Shown here: positions 12,901 through 24,540 of the stretch, piece after piece
Numbering within the stretch: the first letter of the stretch is position 1
How the letters are laid out: each line of letters begins with the position of its first letter
From: Coniferiporia sulphurascens
Taxonomy: Eukaryota > Basidiomycota > Agaricomycetes > Hymenochaetales > Hymenochaetaceae
Reading direction: 5' to 3'
DNA: 64,000 bases
NCBI GenBank assembly: GCA_002794785.1
Contig: NBBA01000011.1
Coordinates: 930,001 to 994,000, forward strand
Program-made: the position numbers and the translations under genes
Notes under the pieces: model-generated
Databases searched by the model: none
Told to the model about the DNA's origin: nothing
Seen by the model: only the letters and a program-made list of their open reading frames with translations

Positions 12901-13428
12901 TCTAGGGAAGACGTCGAAGCTGGTAAAGGTCCGCGCATTACCGTCGCATTTTTAAAGAAAAAATCAAAGAAAGGGGGAAGTAGTAAAGAGGGTGCACGCG
13001 GTTCGGGTAGCCGGAACAAGGAGAACGATACGGGTGAAGATTTCTTTGACAAGGCAAACGGGAAAAAGAGAAAGAGGGGCGAGGGGCTGGGGGCCGAGTC
13101 GGAGCTCGAAGACGACTTCATCGTGGACGACGAAAATGTGATGAGTCTGTACATTGACGACGACGAACCCGAAGAACCGAAGAGGTGGGCCGACCAAGGA
13201 CGGAAGCGAGTGCAGGCGAGAGTGTTGTCCGAGGATGAGGAAGAGGTGGATGACTGGGAGTTCACACTTAATGGGGGATCCGTCCCGAAGACAAAACCTA
13301 GAAATAACCCTCGGCCGAGAGGTGGAGGGGGAAGCGGGCACTCTTCAGGGTTGGATGGACGGACACCTTTAGTGAAAGCACGGATGCCAGCAGGCGACAG
13401 TGTGATTGAGATTTCTGAGTCCGAATAG
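9982..13428 (+). CDS. RecQ-family DNA helicase, RECQ1-like, about 16 exons
   Basis: ATP-dependent 3'-5' helicase of the RecQ family (genome stability, nucleus), about 860 residues after splicing. An N-terminal coiled coil ([19 protein letters not shown]) is typical of RECQ1. The helicase motifs follow: Walker A MPTGGGKS formed across the intron after 10511, DEAHCVSQ (Walker B), LALSATCPP (motif III), [17 protein letters not shown] (motif V), and [12 protein letters not shown] (motif VI). The RQC region has the zinc-binding pattern EECRK...CGHCDNC, then a winged-helix segment. The C-terminus is acidic and disordered. Unusual: the aromatic-rich loop reads SQLGHDFR instead of SQWGHDFR; a 6-nt exon lies at 11917-11922; the intron at 12298-12352 is GC-AG. 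The upstream ATG at 9899 is cut off by a stop, so 9982 is the start. Convergent with the next gene. Confidence 0.93.
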
Positions 13429-13630
13429 CTAACCATGACACATACACACGGATGCTACGCACGCTAAATGTTTAACTTATTGCTGTATTCATATACATCT
13501 GTACTTATGGGAGAAGGCTCGCTTCTCCAGTTACTCTACAAAGGCTATACTTTCCAAGAAAACGAACAAACAATGGAAACAATGAAGAACGAAGGGCGAA
13601 GAAAAAATGGGCAAATGATAAAGATAGTAG

Positions 13631-15694
13631 TCAAATCTCCTCGCGAATGCTTGCGCTGGAGTAATATCGATTCTCGGGTCGTGCCATCGCCATCTGTTGC
13701 TGCTGCTGCTGCGTCATGCTCGATGTCGAGTTTGAGGTGCTCGAGCGTTTAAGGGCCGGGCGAAGTGGAGGTTTCGGAACGAGACGGTGCTGCATGTCGA
13801 TACGGATGCCTTCTTCGTTCATCCATCCAGTGCCCACGTCCGGATATTCGTTTAAGTCGATAGGATACTCCTCCTCGGGATCAACCGGGACAAATACACC
13901 ATCATTAGTCCATAATTGATCCCTGCACGATTTCCATGTTAGTATTGAAGTCTCAAATGAAAGGGGGAAAACGCGAGCTCACCCCCTCTTATTGAACCAG
14001 CCCTTGCGGCGCTTATCCAGCGGAACAGGAGAAGGGCAGATTAGTCGCTCCGAGAAGCGGACGGTGCGATTCGGGCCTTGGATTGACATGTCCATACCGG
14101 CAATAACAATTTGCCTCGGAGCTTCGTCTCTACGGCTGCTCGACAGTGTTCTGCTGCGAATCAGTGTGGTCGCCGGCGGACGGGGGACCTCCTCCTGTGG
14201 GGACTGCCTCTCACGCGGCGACACTGATCCCGAGCGGGGCATGGACGGGTGTTGGTGCTTAGGCACCTGCGATCTTTCGCGCTCGAAAAAGCCTCCCTGC
14301 GGCTGAGGTATGGGAACAGAATTACTAACTTTTCGCTCGAGTGTGACTTCCTGACTGGGGCTGACTTCTCTCTCGGGAGAATATCGTTCGCGTTTTCCAT
14401 CGCTGGAAGGCGCACTGCGCATTCCTAGAGGCGGGACCTCACGAGCATTTGGCGGAGAGGAACGTTCACCAGGCCCGTAACCAGGAGGGATAACTGCGCC
14501 ACTGAGGCGTCTGCTCCTCGGTGCATCAACTTGCATGCGCGAATCCGAGTCACGGCGGGATCGTGTAGAGTCTCGGGGAGGGACTGTAGAAGTAGGAGGG
14601 GCACCCGGAGCTCCATATGGTGGTCGTGGATCGGAAGCCTCCGGGAGAAAGCTATCACGAGGCTGTCTTTCAGCTATTCTGCCTACGACGCTCGCCCTAG
14701 GAGGACTCGAGCGAGAGGGCGAGGGTCCAGGCGGGGGGATTGTGGGCTTTTCAGAATCTGAGCCGCTGCCTCGCCGACGACTAGAACTAGAGTCACCGCT
14801 TCCGCTCCTTGGACGTATTGCATATCCGTCATCGCGAGAAAGGGTCCGGCCCTGGGAATTGGAGGTAACAGTAACAGAAGAATTTGATGACGGTGGTGAA
14901 ATACGAGTAGGAAGTTGAGGTGATGGGGGAGGAGAAGGAACAGAGCTAGAGGTAGGCACGTCACCTGGACTTGCATTAGTGATCATCAAAACGGAGTTCC
15001 TCCGACCAGTCATTTCGGGTCTAGGGGTATTATTTGATGTCACCGTCATCATGGATTGCGTAGTAGTATCAAGGGACGACGTGGAATAATTTGTGAGCGT
15101 ATCCGACCGAGCATCCTCGGAGCGTTCATAGATAAAAGCGTCAGGGTCATGAGTGGGTAGTATTTTGAATGAGCGACTTGCAGGGCCATTTTTTGGGTCG
15201 CTGCGATCGACCGACAAGGTCTGCTGTGTGGATGAGGAATTCATATATTCTGGTCGAGTGGTGCTCGATGATGCTGGTACGTTTTTCGACGATGCACCCT
15301 GAGCGTAGACGGGCGTATTTTTTGTCGCAGGCTGCCCGGTGTACCCGTACTGCGGGCGTTGAGAGTCAAGAACATAGGAGGCCGTGCTCGAGAACGCATA
15401 ATACGTGGGGGCAGTTTGTGCGGGCAGGGCATGGGGGTTTTGTGTGGCGATGGTCCTGGGGACATGTGCCACAGTGCTCTGCTGGAAGAAACCCGCCGTC
15501 AGCGTCTTGAGCGTACGCTCACCATATCGACGGACCTTCTGGGCCTTCAGTTGAGCCTTTTTCCCGAGAGGCTGAGGAACATTATTCCAGCCAAGCATCG
15601 ACAGCATTCCGGGGATGAAGTTGGGCGGTAAGGGCGAAAGGTTTGTAGAAATGACGGGTACCAAGGATCGCCTTCTTTTATGGAGGATAGACAT
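13631..15694 (-). CDS. Disordered Ser/Pro-rich hypothetical protein, 2 exons
   Basis: Exon 1 runs from 15694 to about 13983 and exon 2 from about 13930 to 13631, giving roughly 665 residues. The N-terminus (SILHKRRRSLVP, then a segment with MLSMLGWNNVPQPLGKKAQ) and the C-terminal exon (DQLWTNDGVFVPVD, PIDLNEYPDVGTGWMNEEG) look ordered and are probably the conserved parts. The roughly 400 residues between are Ser/Pro/Arg-rich and low in complexity. The frame is open to an upstream Met at 15832, but MSILHKRR at 15694 is the more natural start. A short CAG run encodes six Gln near the C-terminus. I do not recognise the family and propose no function. The 3' end is about 200 bp from the convergent helicase gene. 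Confidence 0.8.
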
Positions 15695-16724
15695 AGAAGA
15701 TGATGAGTTGCCACATTGAACCTGTTGGTTTCCGCGCCACTCGCATGAGCCCCTGAGGAGGGTGACAACACGAGGGGAAGACACAACTAGAGAAGCGTGT
15801 TGGTGACGAAAGTGTGTACACACACTGCACACGTGTTGAGCCGGGGCTCAAAAGGGGAGAGCTTCTTGATTAACCTTCGTTCTGGAGAAACGGTACGCTT
15901 CCCGGCGATGTCATGGAGAGGCTAAGTAACGAGGTCAAATATGAAGCACCATAAGGAGGTCGATCACGAAACCTACACTGGAGATGTTGGAGAATTCGAA
16001 GGGCCTGGTTTTGAAGACCGCGGGTTCTTGAAATACTAGTAGGGCGGAGGGGCAGCCGCCGGAAACCGTGCGCCAGACACCTTAAATGCTTAATACGTGC
16101 GCGTGCCTGCGACATCAGAAATTCGTAGGCGTCTGTAAGTAACCGCGGAAATAAATAAACACAGGTTCAAAGGTCCGGAGAGGCGCTGTGGGCGCTTTTT
16201 ACCCAGGGATACAATGGCCATAGTAGCTTAGATTGTGCGCGGGAACCAGCCATCGTCCTTGGGAGCACACGGTGGGGCGCAGCGGGGGCAGGACTAGGGG
16301 TGGTGAGGTACAATATTATGAAGTCTGGAGCACCCTTAAGAGATATAAGATAGATCTTAGTGATATATGCCGGCCGCGACTAAGAGCTCAGCAGACTTGT
16401 CTATCGAGATGTTTTCCAGGAAAACGTTCTTCGTCCTCTCGGTGCGTATCGGGTATATGTTGGTGAAAGGTGCATCACGCAGTGACTATAAATCAGGGTA
16501 GCCTGCTAGCAGTAGTGACTGTAGAGAAGGTGAACATCACAAGAGTACTGCAACACCGTGTTTACTTGGTGTTTGGCAGAAAATCGTGAGAAACATTCTC
16601 CTTTCTCCCCGTTCGTAAAGGACTTTCAACAACACCTCTGGTCCTCAACCGACCTCCCTGGCGTTCCGTCATTTTGGCCTGTCCTTTAGACAAGCTAACG
16701 ACGGTGATCGGACATCACCACCGA
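15695..16724. other. Divergent intergenic region
   Basis: About 1 kb between a minus-strand and a plus-strand gene. No supported coding sequence is visible. Both promoters and 5' untranslated regions should be here. Confidence 0.5.
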
Positions 16725-19700
16725 ATGCAGGCTTTACGAAGTGAACTACTTTCTCCGAGCGGGGTCGAGTACGTGACCAGTCTCAAGCTACTTCCGTCGA
16801 CTGTCAACACACGACGCTCTCGAGATGTGGACGGAACTTCCCCCAGAGCACTTTGCAATGTGGTTGTAGCGCGGTCCAACTATCTTCGTATCTATGAAGT
16901 GGTTGAGGAAAGCGCTCCAATGCAACTTCTTAAAGCCCAGGGGAAGGGAAAGGACGGCTGGTCGCGCATGAGGAAGGACACTGAGGCGGTTGAAGGGGAA
17001 GTCGAAATGGACGCTCAAGGTGAAGGGTTCGTCAACATGGGCACAGTCAAGGTAGTTCCATTACATATTTTGTTACCGCAGCTCCTGTGACTATAAAAAC
17101 AATTCAATAAACGTTTTGACTTGCTGTGATATATTCTAGTCTGCATCTGCAGTAACGCAAGCCTCGGCATCGACACTACGTTTCTACTTCATTCGCGAAC
17201 ATCGACTCCATGGTATCGTTACTGGGATAGAAGCCGTGAAAATAATTTCAACTGCTGAAGACAACCTTGACCGCCTTCTTGTGTCCTTTAAAGATGCAAA
17301 AGTCAGTGAATTCCTTGGTTAGTGGCTTCCGCCAAGAATTAAAAAAATATTATAGGTTGCCTTGTTAGAATGGTCCGAGCCAGTGCATGACCTCATAGCA
17401 CTCTCGATACACACGTATGAAAGGGCACCTCAAATGGTATACTCAGATATCAAATATCTTCTTCATTTTAACATTATCCTTTTCAGGCATCTATAGACAC
17501 AATATCATTCAAATCCGAGCTGCGAGCAGACCCTAGTTCACGTTGCGCCGCGTTGTTGTTGCCAAAGGATTCCCTTGCCGTTCTTCCGTTCTATCAAAGC
17601 CAGGCTGACCTCGACCTCATGGATTTAGACCATTCACTTGGGAGGTTGGAAATTATAGTATCTATCATTTGGAAATTGCTAATTATGGGCCAGGGATATG
17701 CCATACTCTCCGAGTTTCATCCTCGATGTTCCCACTGAAGTCGACCCCCGGATCTTAAACATTGTCGATTTCGCTTTCCTTCCTGGATTCAATAACCCGA
17801 CAGTTGCCGTTCTTTTCCAAACGCAACAGACATGGACAGGGTATGGTCATTTCGCCCGGCTCCAATTGTCGCTCTGACTCAAATGCCTTGACAGACGCCT
17901 TAAAGAGTTTAAGGATACTTGCCACCTGTTCATCTTCACCCTCGACCTGGTCACCCGCAAATATCCCATTATCATTTCCGTCGAAAACCTCCCTCATGAC
18001 TGTTTCTCCATCCTCCCCTGTGCCGGGTCACTTGGCGGCGTTGTTGTTCTTAGTTGCAACGCGCTCATTTACGTCGATCCGGCATCACGCAAGACCGCGC
18101 TCCCCGTTAATGGTTGGGCCGCGCGTGTATCAGACATGACCATGCAGACTCTCCGTCCGGATGAACAGGACCGAGATTTGCACCTTGAGGGAGCGCGTGC
18201 CGCCTTTGCCGACGAACGGACGTTCTTTTTGATTACCCGGGATGGACTAATATTTCCCGTCGAAATCGTGATGGACGGGAGAATTGTTACTCGACTTTCG
18301 CTGGGCCCTGCTATGTCGCAAACGACGATCCCTTCTGTCGTAAAAAGCCTTAGGTTAAATAGTGCCGAAAGCGAGGGTGTCCAGGGTGATGTTTTGTTCT
18401 TAGGGAGCACTGTCGGGCCGTCCGTTCTTCTGAAAATAACAAGGGTAGAAGAGGAAATCCAGAAAGACGAAAAGAAGGATGAGGCACCCGCGGCTGTTGT
18501 CGATATGCCGATGGCCATCGAAATCGATGATGAAGATGGTGCGTAATTGTTTGTTGTGTTTGCTGTTGGGTATATAAATAACTTGAGTATGAAAGATATA
18601 TACGCTGGTGTGGTTAACGAGGCCCAATCAGCACCCGGTCTCCTCCCAGGTGGTCATCCTTCTACTGTCGAGACCAGGTCAGTCATACATTTGTCCTTGT
18701 ATGACTCGCTGTACGCGTATGGGCCAGTCAACGACATGGTCTTCGCACTGACTAGAAATGGGGTACGTGATGCCCTCTGTCAACATTAAGGAATCCATTA
18801 ATGTAAGACCCTCAGGATCGACCGGCAGCAGAACTTGTCGCGGCAACGGGGTACGGAAGACTGGGAGGGTTCACGCTGTTCCAGGTACACATTCCTCCAT
18901 CTTATCCATCATCTAGTCCCAGGGGTTTTACTGAGTTACAATCTGCGCCCCTCACCCCCGTCATGAAAATTACAGAGGGATCTACCAACGCGTGCGAAAA
19001 GAAAATTGCATGCTGTCGGAGGAGCTCGAGGTGTATGGTCATTACCAGTACGACAGCCTTTGAGAATTGGAGGTTCCTCGGCAGATCGTATTCGAGGGCT
19101 ACCTCACGCATTGTCCGAAGTATACGATACAATCATCGTGAGCACGGATACAAACCCTTCACCTGGTCTGACTAGAGTACGCAACTTTTATTTTTATTTG
19201 TGTTTCAATGACACTGTCGTTATATTTTATGACGACTTTTGGAAACTGATTGTTGCCGGTTGTTGAATTTGCAGTTCGCTTCTCGAACGTCGCGGAACGA
19301 CATTACTATTACTACACGGCGGACTGAAACAACTATTGGTGCCGGGTCGTTCTTCCAGCGGACTGCAATCCTACATGTTACTACTGACCTTATTCGAGTG
19401 CTCGAGCCAGGTACGACTTTAAAAAAATTTTCAACATGTTCTGGATGATTGATATTTATTGCTATTATCAACGTTTAGATTGTACCGAACGCCAGTGTAT
19501 CAAAGACATGGACGGGGTCGTCAAACGGCCGAAAATTCGATATTGTAGCATATCTGATCCCTTCGTCCTTATCATCAGGGAAGATGACACACTCGGCCTC
19601 TTCGTTGGCGATGCCGAGCGTGGTCGCATTCGGAGGAAGGACATGACGCCAATGGGAGAGAAAGTACGTTAAGATCGAGTTTGTACCCGGTTTTTCTCGC

Positions 19701-22538
19701 TGCTAATTTAAATCATTCCGATGATTTTCAAGGTATCCCGTTACTCCTCGGGTTGTTTCTTTTCCGACAAAAGCGGGATATTCGAGCTGCACACAAACCC
19801 GGCATCTGCAAACGCTGAAACGGCGGACGCTAAACAAAAGAATGCATCTGCCTCGCTTGAATCAGCAGTTGACACACAGCGCGGAACACAATGGCTCGTC
19901 CTCTGCAGACCGCAAGGTGTCGTTGAGGTCAGGTTCCCTTATTTTCTTTTCACTTTTTCTTCGACTCAATCCGGTTGATTTTCTTCTCTTTTTGCAACCG
20001 AAAGATCTGGACCCTGCCAAAACTAAGCCTCGTATTCTCAACGTCGATTATCAAAGATTTGCCGGTCGTACTGTCCGACTCGTTTGACGCGCCAGCGTTA
20101 TCCTTACCGGAGGATCCATCGCGAAAACCATCAGAGCTCGACATAGACCAGCTACAACTAGCTCAGATCGGCGAGGCATCCCCTCAACCACATCTTATAG
20201 TGAGTACTCAACTGCATCGTCAGCTGTTCGATTCTGAATTAACATATTCTAGGTTTTGTTGCGTTGTGGGCAAATGGCCATCTATCAAGCGATCTCCATC
20301 GAGAAACCTGAATGGCCAGACTCTACTTCGCGCAGCACCACCCTCCAGCTCAATTTTGTGAAAATGGGGTACCGGACTTTCGAGCCGCGCCAGAACGAGG
20401 CTACGGAGAAGTTGTCGTTAATATCGGAGCAGAGGCGGGCACTTCGGAACCTCGTACCATTCACGACGTCGCCCACGCCCGAGTCTGCTCTCTCGGGCGT
20501 GTTCGTCATAGGCGATCAGCCGGTCTGGATCGTAGGCACGGACAAGGAAGGCTTGAGGATCCACTCTTGCGGCTACCAGGTTGTAAACTCATTTACAACA
20601 TGTTCGATCTGGGACTCGAAGGGCGATTTCCTGATGCACACTGACGAGGTCCGTATGGACTACTTTTGCCTACTTCTGCTACGTATTAACTTCTTGCCTT
20701 GGATATTTTTATTTACCCCTGTCTGTAGGGCCCGTGCCTCCTTGAGTGGATACCTAACATAAACATCGGAACCAACATGCCATCACGTTCAGTGCCCCAG
20801 CCACGAACATATACGAATGTAGCGTTTGACGCAGCGACTGGACTTATGGTTGTCACTTCCTCATTGACGAATCCGTTCACAATCTTTGACGAAGATGGAA
20901 ACAAATCATGGGATCCGGATGGTCGGTTGACTTGAAATTTATAATGTCCTGGCCAGAAATTAACGGTACCCCATGGCAGCATCAAATGTGAACTACCCCG
21001 AGTCCGAGATGTCAACCCTAGAACTTTTCCCGGCAGACTTTTCTTGCATCATGGATGGGTCAGGATTTCTTCTTTCCGTACTGTTCCTTTCTGATACAAA
21101 TTTACGGCTTAGTTTCGAATTTCAACCAAATGAGTTCGTCAATGCTCTTGACTGCATTTCGCTTGAGACGCAGAGCACGGAAAGTGGTATGAAAGAGTTT
21201 ATTGTCGTCGGGACGACGGTAAATAGGGGAGAAGACCTCGCTGTAAAGGGCGCGGTAGGTATTCTGTTCTTCTTTTTTGTGGAATGTTTTCATTGAGGGC
21301 TTTCTGCCTACAGACATATGTGTTCGACATAGTTGAGGTTGTACCCGATCCAGAGAAGGTACCCGTGAGGAGCTTCAAGCTACGTCTTCTGTGCAGGGAC
21401 GAAGCGAAGGGACCTGTCACAGCGCTGTGCGGTATGAATGGGTACCTTGTTTCTTCTATGGGCCAGAAGGTATGTGTGATGCTACCAAGAATAAAGTTGA
21501 GATTCATGATATAACTTCACGGGTAGATATTCGTCCGTGCACTCGACTTAGATGAACGTCTCGTGGGCGTTGCCTTCCTTGACGTCGGTGTATACGTCAC
21601 GTCTCTGCGTACCATTAAAAACCTCCTCCTCATCGGTGATGCGGTGAGGAGCGTGTGGTTCGTTGCTTTCCAGGTACCACCCCTTACTTTACTTTCATGT
21701 ATACGTTCTTGGGACTGACTAAAGTCATACATAGGAAGACCCCTTTAAGCTCGTCGTCCTTGCGAAGGACGTACAGCAGCTATGCGTTGCCACTGCAGAT
21801 TTCCTCTTTTCATCCACAGGTCAATTCTACATTGCGGTGGGCGACGAGGAGGGTGTCATCCGGCTGCTTGAGTACGATCCATCAGGTTTGTTTTTCTCTG
21901 CTTGTAAAGGGTACTCTTAGCGTTCGGGACTGATGTCTGCGCCGCAGATCCCGAAACGCGAAATGGGCAATGTCTTGTTCGGCGCACGGAGTTCCACGGG
22001 CAAGTAGAGAGCCGAGCCACTGCACTTATTGCGCGGAGGCAGCAGGGCGATGAAGGTCTTATTCCACAGGCGCGCCTCATCAGTGGTATGTGTCCTTATC
22101 TCTTTAAGTCTTTTAAATTGCCGTTTTGACATCCTTATGTCATATTTTCTCGCTTAAAGGGGCGACGGATGGATCGATGTATGCCCTAACACCTGTCGAT
22201 TCTGAGGAGGCTGCCAAGAGACTGCAGTTGCTGCAGGGACAGCTCACGCGAAACATGCAGCACGTTGCAGGCCTCAATCCGCGTGCATTCCGGTAGGCAG
22301 CTTTAATATTTTACAATGAAAGTTGGAATAATCTCCGCTAACTTAAACAAACATTACGAACAGGATTGTCCGCAATGACGCTGTGTCAAGACCGCTGACG
22401 AAGGGGATATTAGATGGAAATCTACTAGCCGCATTTGAAGAGCTTCCGATCCCGAGGCAAAACGAGATCACGCGACCTATTGGTGCAGAGAGACTGACGA
22501 TGTTGAAGGACTGGACGGGTTTGAGCGGTCCATGGTGA
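16725..22538 (+). CDS. CFT1: Cleavage and polyadenylation factor CFT1 / CPSF160
   Basis: Largest scaffold of the pre-mRNA cleavage and polyadenylation complex in the nucleus, built of three WD40-like beta-propellers. The product is about 1,400 residues in more than 20 exons. The N-terminus MQALRSELLSPSGVEYV followed by VVARSNYLRIYEV matches the first propeller blade of the family. Internal blocks include ALLLPKDSLAVLPF, SLGGVVVLSCNALIYVD, DSLYAYGPVNDMVFAL and GYRTFEPRQNE. The C-terminus includes GATDGSMYALTPVD, LNPRAF and a helix ending in LKDWTGLSGPW before the stop, like the CPSF-A domain. Segments read in frame with GT-AG introns and no break was noticed. I chose the ATG at 16725 because the family block begins there, although the frame is open slightly upstream. 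Convergent with GPN2, 218 bp away. Confidence 0.93.
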
Positions 22539-22756
22539 TTCTCGCTGGATTCTCGCTGTAGTTTACTCTAATAATTTTATAAGATTGCATCGTTTTACTA
22601 CATATTTGTTACCGTTACGAGAAGCAAGCATTGAAGCGCTCCAGCTCCATCGGGAAAATGATGGGAACTTTTGATCGTATAAATCGGCATGTTCGCATTA
22701 CACACACGTAGCGTCCTTGAAGTATTAATTACATGCGCGTTTTCAACGGTCTGCAC

Positions 22757-24132
22757 TTATGGCTCGGAGCCATTTGCCGGTCCGCCTCTTATTCGGATTT
22801 TACTTTTCACCGCGCCACTCGTTCCAGGACTCGCGGAGTTGTTTTCTGCTTCTTTCCTCACCCTCTTTTCCTTCTCCGCTTGCTCCCGCGCTCGTGCGTC
22901 CCGTATTGTTTCACCCTCACGGCGCCACTCACGGCGCTCGAATGCGTCCCATTCGTTTCGTGCATCGATCCAGCGTTCCTGCACGTCGCGCACGTCGCTG
23001 CGCTCGCCCGTGAGCGGGCCCGCGGCGGTTGAAAAGAGTGCGTACGTGTTTGGACGCTGCGCTCGCGAAGGTGCGGAAGGGTCGGACGGGTCGGATGGCA
23101 GGGGTTTAGACGGGTCGACGGGGTTAACAGTGCCCGGCGGAGCTGAACTAGTAGAGGGCTGCGCATAAACATACCCCGTCGCACGATCGATTGCGCGCGT
23201 GAGGAGAAGCATTGAATGTTTATCCTAGAATTAGCGAGAAGCATCGTCATTGTGAATATTCCGTAACAGCTATTGCCTATTCTCATTGCGAACACATGCA
23301 CACTTACTTCAACTGCAAGTGTCTCAAAGACGACGAGCGCGTAGTCTTCAATAAGCGAGGTAATGGCCATGTTCAAAGCGGCGTACCGCGGTGAGGCGGA
23401 AGAGAGGAGGTTTTCAAGATGCGAGAGGTCTTGTACTTCGGTATAAAAGTCTAGATTGAAGTCTATCACGAGGACATGTCAGCTGTCTTCACAACAGAGC
23501 AAAGCAAAAGGCAGAGACAGGCGCGTACCAAGCTCCCCGTATTGAGGGATAAGATCGACTTTGGACAGCACGTTGATATGCGGTAGCTCCAGATGCAACA
23601 TCGTCCGTAGAGACAAAAGAAGCACTGACACGTATTTCGACGCGTCAGTCACATAGTGGGCATCGCATAGGTGTACACATGCTAACTGGCTGATGAGTAT
23701 TAAGATGTATATCCACATATATGCGGGTTAGTCACGCACTCGGAACCCGATTTTCGTGAGTTTCTCGACGATACGCTTGAGGCTCTCATGGTTCGTGCTG
23801 AGTTCGACTTGTCCAGGGAGATCAAATAGAACGTATGCATCCTTGCCGAGCGCCTTCAGTCCGTCCTCGAGCCAGTCGAAGTTCGCCTCGAGATACTCCA
23901 TACAGTAGAGCATGGCGCCATTGGGACCGAGCTCATGCTCGGCCATCGCATCTTCTAGCGTAATCAGCTCGGCGATATCGAGTGCACATGGATACGGTAT
24001 GTTCTCGTTCGCGGGGTCGAGGTTGACAATGGAAATAGGTCGGTCAAGTGCCGTGAAGAGCTGGTGTTTGCCGTACGCATATGTCGACTTTCCGCTACCG
24101 GGTGAGCCTATTACGATCTCTCCGAATGGCAT
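22757..24132 (-). CDS. GPN2: GPN-loop GTPase 2, 4 exons
   Basis: Small GTPase of the GPN family, needed for assembly and nuclear import of RNA polymerases II and III. Exon 1 starts at 24132 with [18 protein letters not shown] (P-loop). The family insertion [14 protein letters not shown] and the G3-like DLPGQVEL follow. After introns, [16 protein letters not shown] carries the NxxSKxDL guanine-specificity motif, and [15 protein letters not shown] and [20 protein letters not shown] are typical of GPN2. The last exon ([16 protein letters not shown]) continues into a polar tail of about 120 residues, likely a lineage-specific disordered extension. The total is about 380 residues. It shares a 400-bp divergent promoter region with SEC31. 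Confidence 0.94.
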
Positions 24133-24540
24133 TTTGCCTGTACTGCCTTTCTAACGTCGTATCCCGGACTGTTTTAACTATGAATTAGTCTGGAGGTGAT
24201 GAGGCGTTGGTCTCTGAAAGAGAAGTGTGCAGTGCGCAAGAAAGGTATTGAGACGACCTGTGTATGAGCTCTCAAATGTCCGAGGCCTCCTCAGTAATCG
24301 TTCGTAGCCAGTCCAGCTATTAGGTATTTCTCGCCGGCGTGCTCTTGGGTTTTAGAAAACGGTTTTTTCTAAAGCAGTGTGTACTGCCAGATTTAAGAGT
24401 GTCTATTATAATACCTCAAGTCGCAGTGAATAGATGACGACTGCGTCGTGAGATTAGGGCCGGCCTTTGCGTACTACAAGGCGCGTCACTGATATTTACA
24501 CGTATACCATACCCTTCCTCTCCCCTCGTCTCCCACCCAA

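Noticed and set aside
12858..13436. 192-codon minus-strand frame over the helicase C-terminus
   Set aside because: The plus strand continues the helicase in frame. The antisense frame is a Ser/Pro shadow of acidic repeats.
22858..23469. 203-codon minus-strand frame overlapping GPN2 exons
   Set aside because: It starts in a true GPN2 exon but then reads through introns and out of the GPN2 frame. Splicing to the family blocks explains the coding sequence better.
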